From Clostridium_I sp047718555 (lineage in GTDB: Bacteria; Bacillota; Clostridia; Clostridiales; Clostridiaceae): a stretch of 64,000 nt of DNA. Below the pieces are notes generated by a model, which saw only the letters and a program-made list of their open reading frames with translations, was not told the origin of the DNA and ran no database searches. Numbering within the stretch: the first letter of the stretch is position 1; every line of letters begins with the position of its first letter. The stretch is taken from the NCBI RefSeq assembly GCF_047718555.1, contig NZ_JBDNRK010000016.1, positions 15,254 through 79,253 of the forward strand, written 5' to 3'. Of this stretch, positions 43,601 through 53,411 are shown in pieces. The translations under genes were made by a program, and so were the position numbers.

Positions 43601-44800
43601 ATGTTTTCTATAAGAAAAAAACTTGATAACAACCTTAAACTTGCTATTAAAAATGATAGACTTAAAAATTATAGGGTTATTATTCACTGCACTGCCCTAT
43701 TAGATAGATTTCAATCAAAAATAAAATCTTTTAGAGGGGAATTAATCTGTATGATTCCTTCTGTTAACTGTGTATGTGCAAACATATCTGCTAATGCCAT
43801 TAAACGTTTAATAGAATATCCTGAGGTAAACTTTATTACTTTAGATAATTTTGCTTATCTTTGCGGAAATAGTGTATCTGCCTCTAATAAAATAAATTTA
43901 TCTAAAAATTTGAAATTTACAGGTAAAGATGTTTGCATAGCTTTAGTAGATAGCGGTATATATCCACATCCTGATTTATTGAGTCCTTTTAAAAAAATCA
44001 AAAATTTTATAGATATTATAAATGGACTTAATTATCCTTATGATGATAATGGCCACGGTACTTTTATCAGCGGAATAATATCTGGTAGTGGCATTAATTC
44101 AAAGGGCATGTACAAAGGTATAGCTCCAAACAGCAGTATATACTGTATAAAGGCCTTTAATGCTTTAGGGAAAGCTCATATATCAAACATACTTTTAGCC
44201 ATAGACAAAATTCTCTGTGACTGTAAGGAATTTAACATAAGAATACTTTGCTTGCCTTTTGAGATAAATACAGAAGATGATTTTATATTATCGCTTTTTC
44301 ATAAGATTTTTGAAAAGGCAAGGGAAAACAATATTGTAGTAATAGTTCCCAGCGGAAATAATGAAAATATAAAAAGTTCTATAAGAGGAATTGCCGGATT
44401 AGATAACTGTTTAACCGTTGGAGGCCTTGATACTGCTTCTACAACTAAATCCTATAATTATTCCGCCAGCGGTCCCTGCGGGAAACTTATGAAGCCAGAT
44501 CTTTCCGCTGCCTGCGTTGATATATATTCTTTAAAATCTGATACAGACTACATTTCAGAAAGAAATGGGGTAAAGCTTTATCCTCATAAAATGGAAAAAT
44601 ACTATACCAGTTTTACAGGTACTTCTTGTGCAGCTGCCTATGTAAGTGGAATTTGTGCTCTCTTATTGGAAAGTAACAAAAATTTAAATTATAATGATAT
44701 TATTTCCCTTATTAAAGCTTCCTGCAAGCTATTAAATTTTCCCAAATGGCAGCAAGGAGAGGGTGTAATAGAAATAAATGAATTATTTAGTAATGAATAA
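43601..44800 (+). CDS. S8-family serine peptidase (intracellular subtilisin type)
   Basis: 399 residues from ATG 43601 (GGAGG 7 bases upstream). The catalytic triad is visible: D in CIALVDSGIYPHPDL, H in DNGHGTFISGIISG, S in SFTGTSCAAAYVSGI; the oxyanion asparagine lies in PSGNNENI. No signal peptide, so it acts in the cytoplasm or spore. The about 95-residue N-terminal part resembles an inhibitor-like prodomain. Clostridia use such enzymes in protein turnover or, as with Csp proteases, in spore germination; which applies is unknown. Confidence 0.88.
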   Translation: MFSIRKKLDNNLKLAIKNDRLKNYRVIIHCTALLDRFQSKIKSFRGELICMIPSVNCVCANISANAIKRLIEYPEVNFITLDNFAYLCGNSVSASNKINLSKNLKFTGKDVCIALVDSGIYPHPDLLSPFKKIKNFIDIINGLNYPYDDNGHGTFISGIISGSGINSKGMYKGIAPNSSIYCIKAFNALGKAHISNILLAIDKILCDCKEFNIRILCLPFEINTEDDFILSLFHKIFEKARENNIVVIVPSGNNENIKSSIRGIAGLDNCLTVGGLDTASTTKSYNYSASGPCGKLMKPDLSAACVDIYSLKSDTDYISERNGVKLYPHKMEKYYTSFTGTSCAAAYVSGICALLLESNKNLNYNDIISLIKASCKLLNFPKWQQGEGVIEINELFSNE

Positions 44801-44837
44801 AATTCAAATTTCTGCACATAACTATAATCACAAAGTA

Positions 44838-44894
44838 AGGTGCATCCAAATAAATAACTAGTCAGTATGATAGCCTATTTATTTTCATATGCCT
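44838..44894 (-). repeat. MITE-like repeat, short copy (57 bp)
   Basis: Read on the minus strand: AGGCATATGAAAATAAATAG, GCTATCATACTGACTAGT, TTATTTATTTGGATGCACCT. Ends and the CTGACT interior agree with the copies at 42785 and 46855. Confidence 0.7.
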
Positions 44895-44941
44895 AATCCA
44901 AAGTTATTAAAACCAAATTTCGCACTCAAGCATTCTTAGCT

Positions 44942-45076
44942 TTTATCTGATGACTATCCACTCTAATACTCCCATCGCTTTCAAGGCGGGAGTAAAAAGT
45001 GGTTACGTCCCTGGATAACGATTTCTAAGCATCAGCTGAAATAAAACTCCACCTGATGCCAAGAACTCTGTTTATG
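44942..45076 (+). repeat. Family A palindromic repeat, copy 3 (135 bp)
   Basis: The most diverged copy. Hairpin arms changed together: CTCCCATCGC/GCGGGAG in the first and GCATCAGCTGAA/ACCTGATGC in the second still pair, while the linker TACGTCCCTGGATAACG and the ending AAGAACTCTGTTTATG are unchanged. Paired changes in stems suggest that the RNA or single-strand fold matters. Confidence 0.8.
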
Positions 45077-45100
45077 CTCTGTATGCTTGTATAAATATTA

Positions 45101-45130
45101 GCCTCTGAGTCTAAATTCTCAGAGGTTTTT
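45101..45130 (+). terminator. Intrinsic terminator
   Basis: GCCTCTGAG pairs with CTCAGAGG(T) across TCTAAATT and is followed by TTTTTATATTT. It lies between the convergent peptidase and RNase Z genes; A-rich DNA on the other side allows use in both directions. Confidence 0.8.
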
Positions 45131-45150
45131 ATATTTACATTTACTAAATA

Positions 45151-46056
45151 TCAGGTAAAATTTATACTCTTGCAAAGCCTATCTTTTCCCACTATAGTAT
45201 TCTCAAATACCTTTTTTGTAGGTTCCAAATATTCCTCTGGTTCTTTAAGTGATGGACTGAAATGAGTCAACCAGAGTTCTTTTACGCTGCCTTCTTTTGC
45301 TAAGGCTGCTGCTTCACTAAAAAGCATATGTTTATTTTTAATAGCCTTTTCCAAGCTATTATCTTCACCATACATGCCCTCACATATAAAAAGTTCAGCT
45401 TCCTTTATAAAATCTATAAGAGGATCTATAGGTCTTGTATCTGTAACATAACAAATTTTTATACCCTTTCTCTCATCACCTAAAACCATTTCTGGCACAA
45501 ATGTCTTTCCATTAAACTCAACACTTTGGCCTTTTTGAAGAATACTCCAAAGCTTCATAGGTATATTATTTATTTTAGCTTTATCTCTATTGAACTTTTT
45601 TCTTCTTTTTATTTCTATACTGTATCCTAAACATGGAAGTGTATGTTCACAAACTATAGTGTGAATTATCATATCATTTAATTTCAGTTCATAAAAATCC
45701 TGTTGTACTTCTATTAATTTTAATTCATAGGGAAGAATTGGTGCTATAACTGTCATACCCTCAACAACCTTTTTTAATCCTAAAGGTCCTACTATAGTAA
45801 GTGGTTCTATTCTGCCTGAATTGGCGATAGTTAACAGAAGCCCGGGAAGTCCTGCTATATGATCTGCATGATAATGAGTAAAACATATAATATCTATAGC
45901 TTTAAAACCACTCCCTAATATTTTCATAGAAACTTGAGTTCCTTCACCACAATCAATTAACAATTTACTGCCATTAAAACTTACCAGCATGGAAGTAAGT
46001 GATCTATTTGGAACAGGCATACTGCCTCCACAACCTAATAGACATACATCAAGCAA
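45151..46056 (-). CDS. rnz: Ribonuclease Z
   Basis: 301 residues, tRNA 3'-processing endonuclease of the metallo-beta-lactamase fold. It has the zinc motif FTHYHADHIAGLPG, the family start LDVCLLGCGGSMPVPNRSLT, HTIVCEHTLPCLGYSIE, VTDTRP and LTHFSPS. Full length. Cuts tRNA precursors lacking encoded CCA. Monocistronic. Confidence 0.95.
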   Translation of the reverse strand: MLDVCLLGCGGSMPVPNRSLTSMLVSFNGSKLLIDCGEGTQVSMKILGSGFKAIDIICFTHYHADHIAGLPGLLLTIANSGRIEPLTIVGPLGLKKVVEGMTVIAPILPYELKLIEVQQDFYELKLNDMIIHTIVCEHTLPCLGYSIEIKRRKKFNRDKAKINNIPMKLWSILQKGQSVEFNGKTFVPEMVLGDERKGIKICYVTDTRPIDPLIDFIKEAELFICEGMYGEDNSLEKAIKNKHMLFSEAAALAKEGSVKELWLTHFSPSLKEPEEYLEPTKKVFENTIVGKDRLCKSINFT

Positions 46057-46334
46057 ATTTATCCCTTCTTTACTCTAAAGTAATTATTATTTAAGCTCCA
46101 ATTTTGAAAACAACCAATCACTTAATATTATAAGCAAAATTATAATTATTATAGAGCTTATACTGAAACTTAATAAAATAACATATACAGCTTTAGTAAA
46201 CAAATTATTTGCAAGAGTTCATTTGTATTTTATTCATTATTGCTTTAAAATATATATATACTCTATATTAGTAGATATTATTACATTTTTACTAATAACT
46301 ATTAAATCAATATTAATTTGAAAGGGTGATTATT
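46057..46334. other. Divergent promoter region between rnz and ferritin
   Basis: AT-rich; it must hold both promoters. The AT content and repeated TATATA tracts prevent a confident choice. No Fur-like palindrome recognised. Confidence 0.35.
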
Positions 46335-46847
46335 ATGATAAGTGAAAAATTATTTTCTGCTTTAAATGATCAAGTAAACTATGAATTTTATTCAGCACAT
46401 ATTTATTTAGCAATGCAGGCATACTGCGCATCTCAAGATTTAACCGGTTTTGAAAACTTTTTTAAAGTACAAATTGAAGAAGAAAGATTCCATGCTAATA
46501 AATTCTTTAATTACATAGTTGATATGGACGGAACAGTTGTAATTAAAGGCATGGATAATCCAAATAATGAATTTGGTTCAATACTTGATGCTTTCAAAGC
46601 CACTTTAAATCATGAAAAAATTGTAACTGAAAGAATTTACAATCTCATGGATATAGCTACAAATGAAAAAGAACATGCAACTATAAGCTTCTTGAAGTGG
46701 TTTATTGATGAACAAACTGAAGAGGAAAAAACAGTTTCTACTATATTAAAGAGATTAGAAAGAATAGGTGATGATAAAGCTGCATTGTACATGCTAGATG
46801 CTGAATTAAGCCAAAGAGTCTTTACTCCACCAACAACTACAGCTTAA
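46335..46847 (+). CDS. ftnA: Ferritin
   Basis: 170 residues, non-haem bacterial ferritin storing iron in a 24-mer. Ferroxidase ligands: E in NYEFYSAHIYLA, E and H in QIEEERFHANKF, E in LNHEKIVTERI, plus DEQTEEEKTV. ATG 46335 after AAAGGGTG; a GTG three codons upstream overlaps that site. Single gene followed by a palindromic repeat that may end the transcript. Confidence 0.95.
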   Translation: MISEKLFSALNDQVNYEFYSAHIYLAMQAYCASQDLTGFENFFKVQIEEERFHANKFFNYIVDMDGTVVIKGMDNPNNEFGSILDAFKATLNHEKIVTERIYNLMDIATNEKEHATISFLKWFIDEQTEEEKTVSTILKRLERIGDDKAALYMLDAELSQRVFTPPTTTA

Positions 46848-46854
46848 TAAATTT

Positions 46855-46928
46855 GTCTTCAAATAAATAATAAGTTAAAAATGCAAAATGGGCTAGCCTG
46901 CTGACTGTTTATTTATTTGAAGATATCC
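46855..46928 (+). repeat. MITE-like repeat copy (74 bp), possibly acting as terminator
   Basis: CTTCAAATAAATAATAAGTT at the left and TGTTTATTTATTTGAAG at the right form a long stem around ATGCAAAATGGGCTAGCCTG. It starts 7 bases after the ferritin stop codon. Confidence 0.7.
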
Positions 46929-47012
46929 TGTAATTACTGTAAAGCAATAATATATGAAGAAAATCTTTATATATGCCTTATGAAAATTATGCAGGCGATT
47001 ACATCACTTATG

Positions 47013-48596
47013 TCAATCATGAATAACCTTCCAATTTCCATCTACTGTAGCCTCTATAACTCCTCTTGACAAAATATAATTAGCTATTAATTCAGACATA
47101 TCAATAGGTATATCCTTTATTACCGGCTTCCCTTTGAACATATCATAATTTCCTCCACCACCAGCACGATAATTGTTCATTACAACCTCATATTCTTTTT
47201 CCGTATCTAAGGGCTTACCTTTATAATTCAATTTTGTTATCCTATTTCCAAATGGTTTTGATACATTTATTTCATATTCAATGCCTTCCCACATATCATA
47301 ATTATAATGTTGTGGTTTTGGAATAGCAAATTTTGGATTTACTTTGATACTTTCTCCGTCATAACTAGCAAAATATGATGCAGATTTCTCTAATGCCTTT
47401 TTAATATCAGAGCCCTTAATTTTGATGACTTTTAATGTATTAGGATATACATAATTTGAAACTATATCTCTCATTGTCACTTTATTTCTAAAACCTTTAG
47501 ATTTATTATCAAATAAAGCTGTATTCGAAATATCTACTCCTGCACTATCCATTTGTACTTTATTAATAAATTCCATTAAGGCGTTATCTTTAGTTCTTAT
47601 ATCCATGTAATCTTTAACAATCATGTTCCCATTTATATTTCCAATAGCTTTATCCAGCCATACCTGAGTATCTTTCTCTATATCATTTATTATATTTTCA
47701 ACTTCAACTTGGGAGGCTTTATTCTCACTAAAAATTAATTTGGAGCTCTTACTTATTATCTTCCAGCCATTCTTGCCTCTCTTCAGATTAATTTCAACCT
47801 TACCTATGGCTTTAGCAGCATTTCCCGGTTGAACCACAACAACACCGTTGATGTACTTATTATAAATAAGCCTGTGCTGATGACCTGTTAATAATACATC
47901 TATATCCTTTACTTTTTTGCAAAGCTCATAAGCCTGATTTTCTCCAGTGAGACTTTCTGTGGGTTTTCCTGTGTCTAAATCCCTTTCAAAACCTCCATGA
48001 TAGGAAACTACCACTAAGTCTACCTTTTCCTTTTCTTTCAAAATATTAACCCACTTTTCGGCAGTTTTTACCACATCTTGAAAGTCCAGCCCCTCAATTA
48101 TATCTGGATTCTCCCAGTTAGGTATATATTTCGTAGTAAGACCTAGTATTCCTACCCTTAATCCATTTTTGAAATTTTTTATTGTATAGGGCTTCCCAAA
48201 GGCAGGTTCTAAAGAATTTTTGTCTATAATATTAGCAGAAAGCCATGGAAAATTTGATTGATTTATTGACGCTTTAAGAATATCCATACCATAATTAAAT
48301 TCATGATTTCCTATAACCGCTGCATCATATTGTAAAAAATTTAATACATCTATAATAGGGTTTTTATCTTTCCTATCTACTTTTGCATAATAATAGGTAA
48401 GTGGAGTGCCCTGAAGCATGTCACCATTATCTACCAAGATAACATTTTCATTTAAATTTCTTTCCTCTCTAATTATTGAAGCAATTTTTGACATTCCATT
48501 TTTAGCTTTTTCATTGTTAGCATAATCTATTGGTATCATATTTCCATGTATATCACTAGTTTCTAATATAATTAAACTCATATCCTCCGAGGCCAT
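47013..48596 (-). CDS. Bifunctional metallophosphatase / 5'-nucleotidase
   Basis: 527 residues of the UshA/YfkN type: N-terminal calcineurin-like phosphoesterase with ETSDIHGN, DNGDMLQGT, VIGNHEFNYG and LLTGHQH, then the substrate-specificity domain ending RAGGGGNYDMF. It hydrolyses nucleotides or cyclic nucleotides. Unlike UshA it has no signal peptide or anchor, so it should act in the cytoplasm. ATG 48596 preferred over 48581, where GGAGG would be only two bases away. Confidence 0.9.
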   Translation of the reverse strand: MASEDMSLIILETSDIHGNMIPIDYANNEKAKNGMSKIASIIREERNLNENVILVDNGDMLQGTPLTYYYAKVDRKDKNPIIDVLNFLQYDAAVIGNHEFNYGMDILKASINQSNFPWLSANIIDKNSLEPAFGKPYTIKNFKNGLRVGILGLTTKYIPNWENPDIIEGLDFQDVVKTAEKWVNILKEKEKVDLVVVSYHGGFERDLDTGKPTESLTGENQAYELCKKVKDIDVLLTGHQHRLIYNKYINGVVVVQPGNAAKAIGKVEINLKRGKNGWKIISKSSKLIFSENKASQVEVENIINDIEKDTQVWLDKAIGNINGNMIVKDYMDIRTKDNALMEFINKVQMDSAGVDISNTALFDNKSKGFRNKVTMRDIVSNYVYPNTLKVIKIKGSDIKKALEKSASYFASYDGESIKVNPKFAIPKPQHYNYDMWEGIEYEINVSKPFGNRITKLNYKGKPLDTEKEYEVVMNNYRAGGGGNYDMFKGKPVIKDIPIDMSELIANYILSRGVIEATVDGNWKVIHD

Positions 48597-48972
48597 AATT
48601 TTACAACTCCAATCTATATCCTAATCATTTCTAAAAGTATATCTAAAAGACTTATTATATCAATGAATATTAATTAATTTTTCAACTGAATAACTTAAAA
48701 CAAGGTAACTTCATTATAATATTTGTTCCAATAAGGTGCAAGTTATACCCATTTAACATTTTAGAATACATTTTATATTACTCTATGCAATTATATTATT
48801 AGTGACACATAATAAAATACTATCCATTTAACTATAATTTTTATACATTGTGTAGTAATATTGGCAATATAAGATACATAAAAATTTATCGAAAAAAATA
48901 TAGAAGACAAATTTATCTCCTATATTTTTCTTTATACTATATAAATTTCATTCTACCCTATACTAGTCTATT
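48597..48972. other. Intergenic region with terminator of the exporter operon
   Basis: On the minus strand AAAATATAGGAG and CTTCTATATTTTT (about 48893-48931) form a hairpin with a T-run that ends the MacAB-like operon. The rest should hold the promoter of the 5'-nucleotidase gene; no gene seen. Confidence 0.5.
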
Positions 48973-49818
48973 TTACTTACTTTTATCTATTTCTACATCC
49001 ACATTATAATTTGGCAAAAGCTTTCCATTATTTTGGTCTATAGATATATTTACAGGAATATAGGTGTCTCCATTTTTATCTAGAGTAGCCGCATTTGCTA
49101 CACTAGTAACTTTTCCTGCTATTTTTGCACTTGGATCTGCATTGGGTACTATTTGAACTGCTTTTCCTACAGTTACATCTTTTATGAATTCTTCACTGAC
49201 ATCTGCCTGTATATAAAGACTATTTAAATCACTTAGGCTTAGCAGAGCCTTTTCAGGGCTAGCTAAATCTCCTACTTTATATGCAATATTAGTAACTACC
49301 GCATTATCTATATCTGATACTACTCCTTCATTATTTAAATAAGTTCTATTTAATTTAGCTTTTAAAGCATCAAGCTCTATTTTATCTGCATCTATCTTCG
49401 CCTGATCCGCATCAATTTTTGCCTGGTAAGCATTCTTTGCATTATCCGTGGTCAAATCTTTTTTACTTTCTACATCTGCTTTTTTAGCACTGGTATCTGC
49501 ATCTACAGCTTTTTGTTTTCCTTTAACCGTGGCATTATAATCACTCATATCTAATTGTACAAGTTTATCACCTTTTTTTACCTTCTGCCCTTCCTGTACG
49601 TTTATCTTTGTTATCTTTGGAATTGCCGTTGTAGGAAAGTCTATAATAATATTTTCTACATTAGATGCCTGTACTGTCCCCGAAGCTTCTATAGTATTGT
49701 TATTTTGCTTTGCTGCAGGTTTCTTAGTTGTATTTGCGCTGCTTGACTGCTGGCAAGCTGTTAACGCCACTGCTAATCCTATAGATATAATTAATAATGA
49801 TATTTTTCCCTTTTTCAT
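48973..49818 (-). CDS. Membrane-fusion/adaptor lipoprotein of an ABC exporter
   Basis: 281 residues: lipoprotein signal peptide with lipobox LTAC (residues about 18-21), a biotinyl-lipoyl-like half (KKGDKLVQLDMSDYNATVKG), an alpha-helical hairpin rich in A/D/K (KIDADQAKIDADKIELDAL) and a beta-barrel tail. This is the HlyD/MacA adaptor pattern, here in a monoderm. It is last in a three-gene operon with ATPase and permease, overlapping the ATPase stop by one base. Confidence 0.88.
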   Translation of the reverse strand: MKKGKISLLIISIGLAVALTACQQSSSANTTKKPAAKQNNNTIEASGTVQASNVENIIIDFPTTAIPKITKINVQEGQKVKKGDKLVQLDMSDYNATVKGKQKAVDADTSAKKADVESKKDLTTDNAKNAYQAKIDADQAKIDADKIELDALKAKLNRTYLNNEGVVSDIDNAVVTNIAYKVGDLASPEKALLSLSDLNSLYIQADVSEEFIKDVTVGKAVQIVPNADPSAKIAGKVTSVANAATLDKNGDTYIPVNISIDQNNGKLLPNYNVDVEIDKSK

Positions 49819-50525
49819 TATTCCTCTACCACCTTTCCATCTTTTACATAAATTATCTTTTGCCCATAATTTGCTGAATCAGGAGAATGGGTAACCTGCA
49901 CAATGGTCTTCCCATTTTCTATATTTATCTTTCTAAGTAACTCCATAACTTCTTTTCCTGTCTTACTGTCTAAATTTCCTATAGGTTCGTCTGCAAGAAT
50001 TACCTCTGGCTCATTAATGAGGGCTCTTGCAATTGCCACTCTTTGCTGCTGTCCACCGGACAATTCCCTTGGAGTGTGATTTCTTCTGTCCTTTAGACTC
50101 ACTACTTCTAATATTTTTTCAAGTTTATCCCTGTAATCCTTAAGTCTCTTTCCGTCTAGCAGTATTGGAAGCATTATATTCTCTTCTACATTTAAATTTG
50201 GTATAAGATTGTAAAATTGAAATACAAAACCTACATCTCTTCTTCTCATAATACTTTGAGCCTTATCATTCATTACGGAAAGTTCTTTTCCCGCTATTTT
50301 GACGCTGCCGCTGGTAGGCTTATCTAACCCCCCCAAAAGATACAGGAGAGTACTTTTTCCTGATCCTGAAGGTCCCATTATTGATACAAATTCTCCTGCT
50401 TTTATTGTAAGATTAATATTTTTAAGTATCTCTACCTCCTGGGTACCCAGTTTGTAGGTTTTATTAAGGTCTTTTGCTTCAATTATTATTTCATTTAAAG
50501 CAGGCTTTCTCTGCAAAGCTTCCAT
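49818..50525 (-). CDS. ABC transporter ATPase (MacB/LolD type)
   Basis: 235 residues with Walker A GPSGSGKSTLL, Q-loop VFQFYNLIPNLNVEEN, signature LSGGQQQRVAIARAL, Walker B VILADEPIGNLDS and the H-loop VTHSPDSA. It powers the FtsX-like permease encoded just upstream. Such MacAB-like systems move peptides, lipids or antimicrobials through mechanotransmission. Confidence 0.93.
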   Translation of the reverse strand: MEALQRKPALNEIIIEAKDLNKTYKLGTQEVEILKNINLTIKAGEFVSIMGPSGSGKSTLLYLLGGLDKPTSGSVKIAGKELSVMNDKAQSIMRRRDVGFVFQFYNLIPNLNVEENIMLPILLDGKRLKDYRDKLEKILEVVSLKDRRNHTPRELSGGQQQRVAIARALINEPEVILADEPIGNLDSKTGKEVMELLRKINIENGKTIVQVTHSPDSANYGQKIIYVKDGKVVEE

Positions 50526-50556
50526 TAAATCAACTCCCTTTATAATTTTTTATTTT

Positions 50557-53055
50557 TTATTCATATTTTATAGCCTCGATAATATTAAGCTTTGAGGATT
50601 TTAATGCAGGAACTATTGAGGAAATAAGTGTTATAACCATACCTAAAATTAAGCAGGTTATAAAAATTTGTGGTTCATAGTGCACTGGCATTGGAAAGTT
50701 TGCAGATTTTAATACATAAGGCATAATATAAGTAGATACAAGACCTCCAAGCACACCCATAATAGCTCCTATAATACCCGCTGAAAGTGCCTCTACAAAA
50801 AGCATTTTTATAGTTTGAAATTTACTCATGCCTACAGATGCAAAAACCGCCAGTTGCCTTTTTCTCTCTATAAAGCTTATTATAAAATTATTTAATACTC
50901 CAAAGGCTCCTATGATAAGAGATACTACAGGGAATATTTTAATTATCATCAGCATCTGATTAATTTGTTTAGCATTTTCTTCCTCCATGCTCTTCCATGT
51001 ACTTATCTGAAGTTGTTTTCCCTTAAATTCTTTATTTATAACTGCTGCTACTTTATCTGGACTTTCATTTGTGTTGACAAATATAATGGCGTACTGGCTT
51101 AATTTAAAATCCTGCTGTAAATATTTTTCTGAAACTATAGCCATACTTCCATTATTCATAAGAGTGCTGAAGGTACCTGAAACTCTATAATCTCTATCTC
51201 CATTGGCAGTTTTTAAGGTGATTACATCACCTACATTTACATTTAAGCTCTGTCTTAAGCTTTCCGTTATTGCAATTTCTCTATTATCATATAAATTTTC
51301 TAAAATACCATTTTCATTCTGAAGAAAATTTACATCCATAAAATCATTGAAATATTTAGGATTATAGCCGTATATACCCATAATAGTATTATTAGTGCCC
51401 TCTATTTTCGTAGAAAAAGCCGAATACATACCAGTGGCCTCTGCAACCCCCTCATTACTTCTTACTCTGCTCAAAACATCTCCATTTAACTCGCCCCCTG
51501 AACTAAATACAGATATATCACATTTAGAAATTTCATAGGCCTTTACTAATTCCTGTCCTAAACTAAAACTTACTACATTAAGCATAAATAATGCAGATAT
51601 GCCTATGGTTAAAAGGGATATGTTGTTTAAAATATTTTTGTTATTCCTAAGATTTTTTGCCGCTAATATACCCTCATTTCTAAATATAAGAGCATATATT
51701 TTTTCAAGTACTATGACAAATAGATCCGTAAAATAGGGAACAATCATTACAATTCCTATAGTTCCCAGCACCATACCTACTAAATCTAATGTAATAGCTG
51801 TACCTCCCTTAATTGATAATCTTGGTAAAACAACTGCAATCACAATTAATACTACGGCTAAAATAAATTTCCATAGCTTTTTTCTCTGAGTAGTATCTAC
51901 TGTATTCAAGACTACGTCCTTTACTGAAAGTCTTGAAACTCTAACTATAGGAATTATTGCACTAAAAATAGAAACTGCTACGGCAAAACCAAAGGCTATA
52001 AGTATTTGACTTGTATTATAATTTATAGTTACCGTTATTCCCCCAGCTTGACTACTTAAACCCATAGCTGCTAATTTTACTATACCTATTCCAACTAAGA
52101 TTCCTGTTACTCCGCCTATTATTCCATATATGATGCTCTCAGCTATAAGCACAAAATCCGTCATAAATTTGGTAGCTCCAATACTTCTAAAGGTACCTAT
52201 TATAGGAAGTCTTTCAATTATTATAACTTTAAAAACTGTGTATATTATAAACACACTCATGGTCAAAACAATTATTAGCATAGCTAAAAAAGTAGTACTT
52301 GTAGCATTGGTATTTTCATTTATTTGCTTCATATCTATAGTTGGCTGAACATTATAATTTTTATAGGAATTTGAAAGCTGTTTTATAAGGTCATCTGTAT
52401 CTGATATGTCTTTAGTTTTTAAATAAATTGTGGATACCATTCCTCTAGCATCATTTAACTGCTCTGCTGTAGATTTTGGAATTACTCCAAACATAGTTTT
52501 ATCTTCTGTTTTAAATATGCCTTCAGATTGTACAATACCAGAAACCGTAAAAGTCTCATTACTGTTTTTAATGTTAAGCTTTATCCTGTCTCCTATTTTA
52601 ATATTGTACTTATCCGCTGATTTTTTACTTACTACTATCTTATTACCTTGAAATGGTTTTATAGAGGAGCTATCTATGATTTGAAGAGGATTCATAAGTG
52701 TTAAATCATCATAATCTACACCTGTAAGTGACATAGGTATAATTTCATCATTGTTATAACTATACTGTGCATTGACATTCATCTCACCAACTACGTAATC
52801 TAATCTATTTCTATAAAGTTCTGCCTTATTTGCTAAGAAATATGGAGAAGGTGATTCCTGCCCTGCAGTAATCATTATTTCTGCACTTCCAAAAACACTT
52901 CTTGCAATATTAATCTGTGTTTCCTTTAATGTAGATGCTATTCCATTTGCCGCAAAGAACAAAGCTGTGGAAGCCATAATAGAAATTACAATAAGAAAAG
53001 TTCTAAGCTTTTTTTCTTTTATATTTTTCAAAACAAATTTCAATATTATACTCAT
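50557..53055 (-). CDS. ABC transporter permease with two FtsX/MacB domains
   Basis: 832 residues: an N-terminal helix, a large extracellular domain (about 45-260), three helices, a middle helix pair (WKFILAVVLIVIAVVLPRLS and GMVLGTIGIVMIVPYFTDLF), a second extracellular domain and three more helices ending PALKSSKLNIIEAIKYE. This duplicated FtsX architecture is typical of Firmicute antimicrobial-peptide or lipid exporters. It heads the operon with ATPase and adaptor. No kinase/regulator pair is adjacent. Confidence 0.9.
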   Translation of the reverse strand: MSIILKFVLKNIKEKKLRTFLIVISIMASTALFFAANGIASTLKETQINIARSVFGSAEIMITAGQESPSPYFLANKAELYRNRLDYVVGEMNVNAQYSYNNDEIIPMSLTGVDYDDLTLMNPLQIIDSSSIKPFQGNKIVVSKKSADKYNIKIGDRIKLNIKNSNETFTVSGIVQSEGIFKTEDKTMFGVIPKSTAEQLNDARGMVSTIYLKTKDISDTDDLIKQLSNSYKNYNVQPTIDMKQINENTNATSTTFLAMLIIVLTMSVFIIYTVFKVIIIERLPIIGTFRSIGATKFMTDFVLIAESIIYGIIGGVTGILVGIGIVKLAAMGLSSQAGGITVTINYNTSQILIAFGFAVAVSIFSAIIPIVRVSRLSVKDVVLNTVDTTQRKKLWKFILAVVLIVIAVVLPRLSIKGGTAITLDLVGMVLGTIGIVMIVPYFTDLFVIVLEKIYALIFRNEGILAAKNLRNNKNILNNISLLTIGISALFMLNVVSFSLGQELVKAYEISKCDISVFSSGGELNGDVLSRVRSNEGVAEATGMYSAFSTKIEGTNNTIMGIYGYNPKYFNDFMDVNFLQNENGILENLYDNREIAITESLRQSLNVNVGDVITLKTANGDRDYRVSGTFSTLMNNGSMAIVSEKYLQQDFKLSQYAIIFVNTNESPDKVAAVINKEFKGKQLQISTWKSMEEENAKQINQMLMIIKIFPVVSLIIGAFGVLNNFIISFIERKRQLAVFASVGMSKFQTIKMLFVEALSAGIIGAIMGVLGGLVSTYIMPYVLKSANFPMPVHYEPQIFITCLILGMVITLISSIVPALKSSKLNIIEAIKYE

Positions 53056-53411
53056 CCATTTACCCCCTTATGTAGTTATTTGTTACCTTTTCTATACTTT
53101 TAGCTGACAACTACATTATAAGCATATATACATCGCCTGTCAATGTATATATAGATTAAATATATATAATAACGTAAAAATATATTATTATGTAGAATTT
53201 TCCTATATCATACAAATGTATATTCCGTAAACCATTTTACCATATGTTATGATAATTGTATAATAATTCATATGAAATTATTAGGAGTATAAACTACGGT
53301 TAAGCAAATAGTTTCAATGATTTACTCAAAAAGAGTGTACCTCAAAAATTTTATTTTTGAGGTACACTCTTTTGTTCCTATATTAAGAAATAGATAAATT
53401 AAACTCCATTT
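53056..53411. other. Intergenic region with strong terminator
   Basis: It contains the promoter side of the exporter operon (TATATATA-rich) and the terminator at 53329-53373. Nothing else recognised. Confidence 0.4.
53329..53373 (-). terminator. Intrinsic terminator of the amino-acid ABC operon
   Basis: About 20 base pairs of perfect stem, AAAAGAGTGTACCTCAAAAA against TTTTTGAGGTACACTCTTTT, with T-run on either strand. Confidence 0.9.

Noticed and set aside
53329..53373. Perfect palindrome considered as a mobile-element end
   Set aside because: It occurs once, directly after an operon, and has the T-run of an ordinary terminator.
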